Of a DNA stretch of 64,000 nt, positions 22,601 to 33,800 are shown piece after piece. Within the stretch, counting starts at the first letter, position 1. Each line of letters starts with the position of its first letter. The position numbers and the translations under genes were made by a program. The notes under the pieces were generated by a model. That model was given only the letters and a program-made list of their open reading frames with translations, ran no database searches and was not told the origin of the DNA. The stretch spans positions 7,641,685 through 7,705,684 of the forward strand of contig OZ007515.1 in the NCBI GenBank assembly GCA_963931865.1, read 5' to 3'. The DNA comes from Axinella damicornis (lineage: Eukaryota; Porifera; Demospongiae; Axinellida; Axinellidae).

Positions 22601-25600
22601 AGAGCAGAGGTAGAGCCAGGTAGAGCAGAGGTAGAGCAGAGGTAGAGCCAGGTAGAGCAGAGGTAGAGCAGAGGTAGAGCCAGGTAGAGCAGAGGTAGAG
22701 AAGAGGTAGAGCCAGGTAGAGCAGAGGTAGAGCCAGGTAGAGCAGAGGTAGAGCAGAGGTAGAGCAGAGGTAGAGCCAGGTAGAGCAGAGGTAGAGCCAG
22801 GTAGAGCAGAGGTAGAGCAGAGGTAGAGCCAGGTAGAGCAGAGGTAGAGCAGAGGTAGAGCCAGGTAGAGCAGAGGTAGAGCCAGGTAGAGCAGAGGTAG
22901 AGCCAGGTAGAGCAGAGGTAGAGCAGAGGTAGAGCCAGGTAGAGCAGAGGTAGAGCAGAGGTAGAGCCAGGTAGAGCAGAGGTAGAGCCAGGTAGAGCAG
23001 AGGTAGAGCAGAGGTAGAGCCAGGTAGAGCAGAGGTAGAGCCAGGTAGAGCAGAGGTAGAGCAGAGGTAGAGCCAGGTAGAGCAGAGGTAGAGCCAGGTA
23101 GAGCAGAGGTAGAGCAGAGGTAGAGCCAGGTAGAGCAGAGGTAAGAGCAGAAGTAGAGCTAGGTAGAGTCAGGTAGAGCCAGGTAGAGCAGAGGTAGAGC
23201 GGAGGTAGAGCCAGGTAGAGCAGAGGTAGAGCAGAGGTAGAGCCAGGTAGAGCAAGGTAGAGCCAGGTAGAGCAGAGGTAGAGCCAGGTAGAGCAGAGGT
23301 AGAGCAGAGGAAGAGCCAGGTAAAGCAGAGGTAGAGCCAGGTAGAGCAGAGGTAAGAGCAGAAGTAGAGCTAGGTAGAGCCAGGTAGAGCAGAGGTAGAG
23401 CCAGGTAGAGCAGAGGTAGAGCGGAGGTAGAGCCAGGTAGAGCAGAGGTAGAGAAGAGGTAGAGCCAGGTAGAGCAAGGTAGAGCCAGGTAGAGCAGAGG
23501 TAGAGCCAGGTAGAGCAGAGGTAGAGCAGAGGTAGAGCCAGGTAGAGCAGAGGTAGAGCCAGGTAGAGCAGAGGTAGAGCCAGGTAGAGCAGAGGTAGAG
23601 CCAGGTAGAGCAGAGGTAGAGCAGAGGTAGAGCCAGGTAGAGCAGAGGTAGAGCAGAGGTAGAGCCAGGTAGAGCAGAGGTAGAGCAGAGGTAGAGCCAG
23701 GTAGAGCAGAGGTAGAGCCAGGTAGAGCAGAGGTAGAGCAGAGGTAGAGCCAGGTAGAGCAGAGGTAGAGCCAGGTAGAGCAGAGGTAGAGCAGAGGTAG
23801 AGCTAGGTAGAGCAGAGGTAGAGCAGAGGTAGAGCCAGGTAGAGCAAGGGTAGAGCCAGGTAGAGCAGAGGTAGAGCCAGGTAGAGCAGAGGTAGAGCAG
23901 AGGTACAGCCAGGTAGAGCAGAGGTAGAGCAGAGGTAGAGCCAGGTAGAGCAGAGGTAGAGCCAGGTAGAGCAGAGGTAGAGAAGAGGTAGAGCCAGGTA
24001 GAGCAGAGGTAGAGCCAGGTAGAGCAGAGGTAGAGCAGAGGTAGAGCAGAGGTAGAGCCAGGTAGAGCAGAGGTAGAGCCAGGTAGAGCAGAGGTAGAGC
24101 AGAGGTAGAGCCAGGTAGAGCAGAGGTAGAGCAGAGGTAGAGCCAGGTAGAGCAGAGGTAGAGCAGAGGTAGAGCCAGGTAGAGCAGAGGTAGTGCAGAG
24201 GTAGAGCCAGGTAGAGCAGAGGTAGAGCAGAGGTAGAGCCAGGTAGAGCAGAGGTAGAGCCAGGTAGAGCAGAGGTAGAGCAGAGGTAGAGCCAGGTAGA
24301 GCAGAGGTAGAGCCAGGTAGAGCAGAGGTAGAGCAGAGGTAGAGCCAGGTAGAGCAGAGGTAGAGCAGAGGTAGAGCCAGGTAGAGCAGAGGTAGAGAAG
24401 AGGTAGAGCCAGGTAGAGCAGAGGTAGAGCCAGGTAGAGCAGAGGTAGAGCAGAGGTAGAGCAGAGGTAGAGCCAGGTAGAGCAGAGGTAGAGCCAGGTA
24501 GAGCAGAGGTAGAGCAGAGGTAGAGCCAGGTAGAGCAGAGGTAGAGCAGAGGTAGAGCCAGGTAGAGCAGAGGTAGAGCCAGGTAGAGCAGAGGTAGAGC
24601 CAGGTAGAGCAGAGGTAGAGCAGAGGTAGAGCCAGGTAGAGCAGAGGTAGAGCAGAGGTAGAGCCAGGTAGAGCAGAGGTAGAGCCAGGTAGAGCAGAGG
24701 TAGAGCAGAGGTAGAGCCAGGTAGAGCAGAGGTAGAGCCAGGTAGAGCAGAGGTAGAGCAGAGGTAGAGCCAGGTAGAGCAGAGGTAGAGCAGAGGTAGA
24801 GGCAGGTAGAGCAGAGGTAAAGCCAGTTAGAGCAGAGGTAGAGCCAGGTAGAGCAGAGTTAGAGCAGAGGTAGAGCCAGGTAGAGCAGAGGTAGAGCAGA
24901 GGAAGAGCCAGGTAGAGCAGAGGTAGAGCAGAGGTAGAGCCAGGTAGAGCAGAGGTAGAGCCAGGTAGAGCAGAGGTAGAGCCAGGTAGAGCAGAGGTAG
25001 AGCCAGGTAGAGCAAGGTAGAGCAGAGGTAGAGCAGAGGTAGAGCCAGGTAGAGCAGAGGTAGAGCAGAGGTAGAGCCAGATAGAGCAGAGGTAGAGCAG
25101 AGGTAGAGCCAGGTAGAGCAGAGGTAGAGCAGAGGTAGAGCCAGGTAGAGCAGAGGTAGAGCAGAGGTAGAGGCAGGTAGAGCAGAGGTAAAGCCAGTTA
25201 GAGCAGAGGTAGAGCCAGGTAGAGCAGAGTTAGAGCAGAGGTAGAGCCAGGTAGAGCAGAGGTAGAGCAGAGGAAGAGCCAGGTAGAGCAGAGGTAGAGC
25301 AGAGGTAGAGCCAGGTAGAGCAGAGGTAGAGCCAGGTAGAGCAGAGGTAGAGCCAGGTAGAGCAGAGGTAGAGCCAGGTAGAGCAAGGTAGAGCAGAGGT
25401 AGAGCAGAGGTAGAGCCAGGTAGAGCAGAGGCAGAGCAGAGGTAGAGCCAGATAGAGCAGAGGTAGAGCAGAGGTAGAGCCAGGTAGAGCAGAGGTAGAG
25501 CCAGGTAGAGCAGAGGTAGAGCCAGGTAGAGCCAGGTAGAGCAGAGGTAGAGCAGAGGTAGAGCCAGGTAGAGCAGAGGTAGAGCAGAGGTAGAGCCAGG

Positions 25601-26268
25601 TAGAGCAAGGTAGAGCAGAGGTAGAGCCAGGTAGAGCAGAGGTAGAGCCAGGTAGAGCGAGGTAGAGCCAGGTAGAGCAGAGGTAGAGCCAGGTAGAGCG
25701 AGGTAGAGCAGAGGTAGAGCAGAGGTAGAGCCAGGTAGAGCAGAGGTAGAGCAGAGGTAGAGCCAGGTAGAGCAGAGGTAGAGCCAGGTAGAGCACAGGT
25801 AGAGCCAGGTAGAGCAGAGGTAGAGCCAGGTAGAGCAGAGGTAGAGCAGAGGTAGAGCCAGGTAGAGCAGAGGTAGAGCAGAGGTAGAGCCAGGTAGAGC
25901 AGAGGTAGAGCAGAGGTAGAGCCAGGTAGAGCAGAGGTAGAGCCAGGTAGAGCAGAGGTAGAGCAGAGGTAGAGCCAGGTAGAGCAGAGGTAAGAGCAGA
26001 AGTAGAGCTAGGTAGAGCCAGGTAGAGCCAGGTAGAGCAGAGGTAGAGCGGAGGTAGAGCCAGGTAGAGCAGAGGTAGAGCAGAGGTAGAGCCAGGTAGA
26101 GCAAGGTAGAGCCAGGTAGAGCAGAGGTAGAGCCAGGTAGAGCAGAGGTAGAGCAGAGGAAGAGCCAGGTAAAGCAGAGGTAGAGCCAGGTAGAGCAGAG
26201 GTAAGAGCAGAAGTAGAGCTAGGTAGAGCCAGGTAGAGCAGAGGTAGAGCCAGGCAGAGCAGAGGTAG

Positions 26269-28330
26269 AGCGGAGGTAGAGCCAGGTAGAGCAGAGGTAG
26301 AGAAAAGGTAGAGCCAGGTAGAGCAAGGTAGAGCCAGGTAGAGCAGAGGTAGAGCCAGGTAGAGCAGAGGTAGAGCAGAGGTAGAGCCAGGTAGAGCAGA
26401 GGTAGAGCCAGGTAGAGCAGAGGTAGAGCCAGGTAGAGCAGAGGTAGAGCCAGGTAGAGCAGAGGTAGAGCAGAGGTAGAGCCAGGTAGAGCAGAGGTAG
26501 AGCAGAGGTAGAGCCAGGTAGAGCAGAGGTAGAGCAGAGGTAGAGCCAGGTAGAGCAGAGGTAGAGCCAGGTAGAGCAGAGGTAGAGCAGAGGTAGAGCC
26601 AGGTAGAGCAGAGGTAGAGCCAGGTAGAGCAGAGGTAGAGCAGAGGTAGAGCCAGGTAGAGCAGAGGTAGAGCAGAGGTAGAGCCAGGTAGAGCAAGGGT
26701 AGAGCCAGGTAGAGCAGAGGTAGAGCCAGGTAGAGCAGAGGTAGAGCAGAGGTACAGCCAGGTAGAGCAGAGGTAGAGCAGAGGTAGAGCCAGGTAGAGC
26801 AGAAGTAGAGCCAGGTAGAGCAGAGGTAGAGCAGAGGTAGAGCCAGGTAGAGCAGAGGTAAAGCAGAGGTAGAGCCAGGTAGAGCAGAGGTAGTGCAGAG
26901 GTAGAGCCAGGTAGAGCAGAGGTAGAGCAGAGGTAGAGCCAGGTAGAGCAGAGGTAGAGCCAGGTAGAGCAGAGGTAGAGCAGAGGTAGAGCCAGGTAGA
27001 GCAGAGGTAGAGCCAGGTAGAGCAGAGGTAGAGCAGAGGTAGAGCCAGGTAGAGCAGAGGTAGAGCAGAGGTAGAGCCAGGTAGAGCAATGGTAGAGAAG
27101 AGGTAGAGCCAGGTAGAGCAGAGGTAGAGCCAGGTAGAGCAGAGGTAGAGCAGAGGTAGAGCAGAGGTAGAGCCAGGTAGAGCAGAGGTAGAGCCAGGTA
27201 GAGCAGAGGTAGAGCAGAGGTAGAGCCAGGTAGAGCAGAGGTAGAGCAGAGGTAGAGCCAGGTAGAGCAGAGGTAGAGCCAGGTAGAGCAGAGGTAGAGC
27301 GGAGGTAGAGCCAGGTAGAGCAGAGGTAGAGAAAAGGTAGAGCCAGGTAGAGCAAGGTAGAGCCAGGTAGAGCAGAGGTAGAGCCAGGTAGAGCAGAGGT
27401 AGAGCAGAGGTAGAGCCAGGTAGAGCAGAGGTAGAGCCAGGTAGAGCAGAGGTAGAGCCAGGTAGAGCAGAGGTAGAGCCAGGTAGAGCAGAGGTAGAGC
27501 AGAGGTAGAGCCAGGTAGAGCAGAGGTAGAGCAGAGGTAGAGCCAGGTAGAGCAGAGGTAGAGCAGAGGTAGAGCCAGGTAGAGCAGAGGTAGAGCCAGG
27601 TAGAGCAGAGGTAGAGCAGAGGTAGAGCCAGGTAGAGCAGAGGTAGAGCCAGGTAGAGCAGAGGTAGAGCAGAGGTAGAGCCAGGTAGAGCAGAGGTAGA
27701 GCAGAGGTAGAGCCAGGTAGAGCAAGGGTAGAGCCAGGTAGAGCAGAGGTAGAGCCAGGTAGAGCAGAGGTAGAGCAGAGGTACAGCCAGGTAGAGCAGA
27801 GGTAGAGCAGAGGTAGAGCCAGGTAGAGCAGAAGTAGAGCCAGGTAGAGCAGAGGTAGAGCAGAGGTAGAGCCAGGTAGAGCAGAGGTAAAGCAGAGGTA
27901 GAGCCAGGTAGAGCAGAGGTAGTGCAGAGGTAGAGCCAGGTAGAGCAGAGGTAGAGCAGAGGTAGAGCCAGGTAGAGCAGAGGTAGAGCCAGGTAGAGCA
28001 GAGGTAGAGCAGAGGTAGAGCCAGGTAGAGCAGAGGTAGAGCCAGGTAGAGCAGAGGTAGAGCAGAGGTAGAGCCAGGTAGAGCAGAGGTAGAGCAGAGG
28101 TAGAGCCAGGTAGAGCAATGGTAGAGAAGAGGTAGAGCCAGGTAGAGCAGAGGTAGAGCCAGGTAGAGCAGAGGTAGAGCAGAGGTAGAGCAGAGGTAGA
28201 GCCAGGTAGAGCAGAGGTAGAGCCAGGTAGAGCAGAGGTAGAGCAGAGGTAGAGCCAGGTAGAGCAGAGGTAGAGCAGAGGTAGAGCCAGGTAGAGCAGA
28301 GGTAGAGCCAGGTGGAGCAGAGGTAGAGCC
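26269..28330 (+). repeat. 1,029-bp tandem duplication inside the satellite
   Basis: Private variants recur at a fixed 1,029-bp offset: AGAAAAGG at 26301 and 27330, AGAAGTAGAG at 26801 and 27830, GCAATGG at 27086 and 28115. The two copies appear nearly identical, which indicates a recent event. Confidence 0.85.
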
Positions 28331-30890
28331 AGGTAGAGCAGAGGTAGAGCAGAGGTAGAGCCAGGTAGAGCAGAGGTAGAGCAGAGGTAGAGCCAGGTAG
28401 AGCAGAGGTAGAGCAAGGTAGAGCAGAGGTAGAGCAGAGGTAGAGCCAGGTAGAGCAGAGGTAGAGCCAGGTAGAGCAGAGGTAGAGCAGAGGTAGAGCC
28501 AGGTAGAGCAGAGGTAGAGCAGAGGTAGAGCCAGGTAGAGCAGAGGTAGAGCCAGTTAGAGCAGAGGTAGAGCCAGGTAAAGCAGAGTTAGAGCAGAGGT
28601 AGAGCCAGGTAGAGCAGAGGTAGAGCAGAGGAAGAGCCAGGTAGAGCAGAGGTAGAGCAGAGGTAGAGCCAGGTAGAGCAGAGGTAGAGCAAGGTAGAGC
28701 AGAGTTAGAGCCAGGTAGAGCAGAGGTAGAGCCAGGTAGAGCAAGGTAGAGCAGAGGTAGAGCAGAGGTAGAGCCAGGTAGAGCAGAGGTAGAGCAGAGG
28801 TAGAGCCAGGTAGAGCAGAGGTAGAGCAGAGGTAGAGCCAGGTAGAGCAGAGGTAGAGCCAGGTAGAGCAGAGGTTGAGCCAGGTAGAGCCAGGTAGAGC
28901 AGAGGTAGAGCAGAGGTAGAGCCAGGTAGAGCAGAGGTAGAGCAGAGGTAGAGCCAGGTAGAGCAAAATAGAGCCAGGTAGAGCAGAGGTAGAGTCAGGT
29001 AGAGCAGAGGTAGAGCCAGGTAGAGCAGAGGTAGAGCAGAGGTAGAGCCAGGTGGAGCAGAGGTAGAGCCAGGCAGAGCAGAGGTAGAGCCAGGTAGAGC
29101 AGAGGTAGAGCCAGGTAGAGCAGAGGTAGAGCCAGGTAGAGCAGAGGTAGAGCAGAGGTAGAGCCAGGTAGAGCAGAGGTAGAGCAGAGGTAGAGCCAGG
29201 TAGAGCAGAGGTAGAGCAGAGGTAGAGCCAGGTAGAGCAGAGGTAGAGCCAGGTAGAGCAGAGGTAGAGCAGAGGTAGAGCCAGGTAGAGCAGAGGTAGA
29301 GCCAGGTAGAGCAGAGGTAGAGCAGAGGTAGAGCCAGGTAGAGCAGAGGTAGAGCAGAGGTAGAGCCAGGTAGAGCAGAGGTAGAGCCAGGTAGAGCAGA
29401 GGTAGAGCCAGGTAGAGCAGAGGTAGAGCCAGGTAGAGCAGAGGTAGAGCAGAGGCAGAGCCAGGTAGAGCAGAGGTAGAGCAGAGGTAGAGCCAGGTAG
29501 AGCAGAGGTAGAGCCAGGTAAAGCAGAGGTAGAGCAGAGGTAGAGCCAGGTAGAGCAGAGGTAGAGCAGAGGTAGAGCCAGGTAGAGCAGAGGTAGAGCC
29601 AGGTAGAGCAGAGGTAGAGCCAGGTAGAGCAGAGGTAGAGTCAGGTAGAGCCAGGTAGAGCAGAGGTAGAGCAGAGGTAGAGCCAGGTAGAGCAGAGGTA
29701 GAGCCAGGTAGAGCAGTGGTAGAGCCAGGTAGAGCAGAGGTAGAGCAGAGGTAGAGCCAGGTAGAGCAGAGGTAGAGCAGAGGTAGAGCCAGGTAGAGCA
29801 GAGGTAGAGCTAGGTAGAGCAGAGGTAGAGCAGAGGTAGAGCCAGGTAGAGCAGAGGTAAAGCCAGGTAGAGCAGAGGTAGAGCCAGGTAGAGCAGAGGT
29901 AGAGCAGAGGTAGAGCCAGGTAGAGCAGAGGTAGATCAGAGGTATAGCCAGGTAGAGGAGAGGTAGAGCCAGGTAGAGCAGAGGTAGAGCGGAGGTAGAG
30001 CCAGGTAGAGCAGAGGTAGAGCAGAGGTAGAGCCAGGTAGAGCAAGGTAGAGCCAGGTAGAGCAGAGGTAGAGCCAGGTAGAGCAGAGGTAGAGCCAGGT
30101 AGAGCAGAGGTAGAGCAGAGGTAGAGCCAGGTAGAGCAGAGGTAGAGCAGAGGTAGAGCCAGGTAGAGCAGAGGTAGAGCAGAGGTAGAGCCAGGTAGAG
30201 CAGAGGTACATGTAGAGCAGAGGTAGAGCCAGGTAGAGCAGAGGTAGAGCCAGGTAGAGCAGGGGTAGAGCCAGGTAGAGCCAGGTAGAGCAGAGGTAGA
30301 GCCAGGTAGAGCAGAGGTAGAGCCAGGTAGAGCAGAGATAGAGCAGAGGTAGAGCCAGGTAGAGCAGAGGTAGAGCCAGGTAGAGCAGAGGTAGATCAGG
30401 TAGAGCCAGGTAGAGCAGAGGTAGAGCCAGGTAGAGCAGAGATAGAGCCAGGTAGAGCCAGGTAGAGCAGAGGTAGAGCCAAGTAGAGCAGAGGTAGAGC
30501 CAGGTAGAGCAGAGGTAGAGCCGAGGTAGAGCCAGGGAGAGCAGAGGTAGAGCAAGGTAGAGCAGAGGTATATAGAGCCAGGTAGAGGCAGGTCGAGCAG
30601 AGGTAGAGCCAGGTAGAGCAGAGGTAGAGCCAAGTAGAGCAGTGGTAGAGCAGAGGTAGAGCCAGGTAGAGCAGAGGTAGAGCCAGGTAGAGCAGAGGTA
30701 GAGCCAGGTAGAGCCAGGTAGAGCAGAGGTAGAGCCAGGTAGAGCAGAGGTAGAGCCAGGTAGAGCAGAGGTAGAGCCAGGTAGAGCAGAGGTAGAGCAG
30801 AGGCAGAGCCAGGTAGAGCAGAGGTAGAGCAGAGGTAGAGCCAGGTAGAGCAGAGGTAGAGCCAGGTAGAGCAGAGGTAGAGCCAGGTAG

Positions 30891-33800
30891 AGCTAGGTAG
30901 AGGAGAGGTAGAGCAGAGGTAGAGCAGAGGTAGAGCCAGGTAGAGCAGAGGTAGAGCAGAGGTAGAGCCAGGTAGAGCAGAGGTAGAGCAGAGGTAGAGC
31001 CAGGTAGAGCAGAGGTAGAGCCAGGTAGAGCAGAGGTAGAGCAGAGGTAGAGCCAGGTAGAGCAGAGGTAGAGCCAGGTAGAGCAGAGGTAGAACAGAGG
31101 TAGAGCCAGGTAGAGCAGAGGTAGAGCAGAGGTAGAGCCAGGAAGAGCAGAGGTGGAGCCAGGTAGAGCAGAGGTAGAGCCAGGTAGAGCAGAGGTAGAG
31201 CAGAGACAGAGCCAGGTAGAGCAGAGGTAGAGCAGAGGTAGAGCCAGGTAGAGCAGAGGTAGAGCCAGGTAGAGCAGAGGTAGAGCAGAGGTAGAGCCAG
31301 GTAGAGCAGAGGTAGAGCCAGGTAGAGCAGAGGTAGAGCAGAGGTAGAGCCAGGTAGAGCAGAGGTAGAGCAGAGGTAGAGCCAGGTAGAGCAGAGGTAG
31401 AGCCAGGTAGAGCAGAGGTATAGCCAGGTAGAGCAGAGTTAGAGCAGAGGTAGAGCCAGGTAGAGCAGAGGTAGAGCAGAGGTAGAGCCAGGTAGAGCAG
31501 AGGTAGAGCAGAGGTAGAGCCAGGTAGAGCAGAGGTAGAGCAGAGGTAGAGCCAGGTAGAGCAGAGGTAGAGCCAGGTAGAGCAGTGGTAGAGCCAGGTA
31601 GAGCAGAGGTAGAGCAGAGGTAGAGCCAGGTAGAGCAGAGGTAGAGCAGAGGTAGAGCCAGGTAGAGCAGAGGTAGAGCCAGGTAGAGCAGAGGTAGAGC
31701 CGAGGTAGAGCCAGGTAGAGCAGAGGTAGAGCCAGGGAGAGCAGAGGTAGAGCCAGGTAGAGCAGAGGTAGAGCCAGGTAGAGCAGAGGTAGAGCAGAGG
31801 TAGAGCCAGGTAGAGCAGAGGTAGATCAGAGGTAGAGCCAGATAGAGGAGAGGTAGAGCCAGGTAGAGCAGAGGTAGAGCGGAGGTAGAGCCAGGTAGAG
31901 CAGAGGTAGAGCAGAGGTAGAGCCAGGTAGAGCAAGGTAGAGCCAGGTAGAGCAGAGGTAGAGCCAGGTAGAGCAGAGGTAGAGCCAGGTAGAGCAGAAG
32001 TAGAGCAGAGGTAGAGCCAGGTAGAGCAGAGGTAGAGCAGAGGTAGAGCCAGGTAGAGCAGAGGTAGAGCCAGGTAGAGAAGAGGTATATAGAGCCAGGT
32101 AGAGCAGAGGTAGAGCCAGGTAGAGCAGTGGTAGAGCAGAGGTAGAGCCAGGTAGAGCAGAGGTAGAGCCAGGTAGAGCAGAGGTAGAGCCAGGTAGAGC
32201 CAGGTAGAGCAGAGGTAGAGCCAGGTAGAGCAGAGGTAGAGCCAGGTAGAGCAGAGGTAGAGCAGAGGTAGAGCCAGGTAGAGCAGAGGTAGAGCCAGGT
32301 AGAGCAGAGGTAGATCCAGGTAGAGCCAGGTAGAGCAGAGGTAGAGCCAGGTAGAGCAGAGGTAGAGCCAGGTAGAGCCAGGTAGAGCAGAGGTAGAGCC
32401 AAGTAGAGCAGAGGTAGAGCCAGGTAGAGCAGAGGTAGAGCCGAGGTAGAGCCAGGGAGAGCAGAGGTAGAGCCAGGTAGAGCAGAGGTATATAGAGCCA
32501 GGTAGAGGCAGGTAGAGCAGAGGTAGAGCCAGGTAGAGCAGAGGTAGAGCCAGGTAGAGCAGTGGTAGAGCAGAGGTAGAGCCAGGTAGAGCAGAGGTAG
32601 AGCCAGGTAGAGCAGAGGTAGAGCCAGGTAGAGCCAGGTAGAGCAGAGGTAGAGCCAAGTAGAGCAGAGGTAGAGCCAGGTAGAGCAGAGGTAGAGCCGA
32701 GGTAGAGCCAGGGAGAGCAGAGGTAGAGCCAGGTAGAGCAGAGGTATATAGAGCCAGGTAGAGGCAGGTAGAGCAGAGGTAGAGCCAGGTAGAGCAGAGG
32801 TAGAGCCAGGTAGAGCAGTGGTAGAGCAGAGGTAGAGCCAGGTAGAGCAGAGGTAGAGCCAGGTAGAGCAGAGGTAGAGCCAGGCAGAGCCAGGTAGAGC
32901 AGAGGTAGAGCCAGGTAGAGCAGAGGTAGAGCCAGGTAGAGCAGAGGTAGTGCAGAGGCAGAGCCAGGTAGAGCAGAGGTAGAGCAGAGGTAGAGCCAGG
33001 TAGAGCAGAGGTAGAGCCAGGTAGAGCAGAGGTAGAGCCAGGTAGAGCCAGGTAGAGCAGAGGTAGAGCAGAGGTAGAGCCAGGTAGAGCAGAGGTAGAG
33101 CAGAGGTAGAGCCAGGTAGAGCAGAGGTAGAGCCAGGTAGAGCAGAGGTATATAGAGCCAGGTAGAGCCAGGAAGAGCAGAGGTAGAGCCAGGTAGTGCA
33201 GAGGTAGAGCCAGGTAGAGCAGAGGTAGAGCCAGGTAGAGCCAGGTAGAGGAAAGGTAAAGCCAGGGAGAGCAGAGGTAGATCCAGGTAGAGCCAGGTAG
33301 AGCAGAGGTAGAGCCAGGTAGAGCAGAGGTAGAGCCAGGTAGAGCAGAGGTAGAGCAGAGGTAGAGCCAGGTAGAGCAGAGGTAGAGCCAGGTAGAGCAG
33401 AGGTAGAGCCAGGTAGAGCCAGGTAGAGCAGAGGTAGAGCCAGGTAGAGCAGAGGTAAAGCCAGGTAGAGCAGAGGTAGAGAAGAGGTAGAGCCAGGTAG
33501 AGCAGAGGTAGAGCAGAGGTAGAGCCAGGTAGAGCAGAGGTAGAGCCAGGCAGAGCAGAGGTAGAGCCAGGTAGAGCCAGGTAGAGCATAGGTAGAGCAG
33601 AGGTAGAGCCAGGTAGAGCAGAGGTAGAGCAGAGGAGAGCCAGGTAGAGCAGAGGTAGAGCTAGGTAGAGCAGAGGTATACAGAGCCAGGTAGAGGCAGG
33701 TAGAGCAGAGGTAGAGCCAGGTAGAGCAGAGGTAAAGCCAGGTAGAGCAGTGGTAGAGCAGAGGTAGAGCCAGGTAGAGCAGAGGTAGAGCCAGGTAGAG

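Larger units (their letters stand above)
8525..29600 (+). repeat. left satellite domain marked by the TAAGAGCAGAAG doublet
   Basis: The variant phrase GTAAGAGCAGAAGTAGAGCT recurs in pairs about 210 bp apart. First members lie near 8528, 10243, 11849, 13459, 14450, 18177, 21444, 23141 and 25988. The phrase is absent from the right half. The domain end is approximate and set by where the GTATATAG-type markers take over. Confidence 0.75.
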
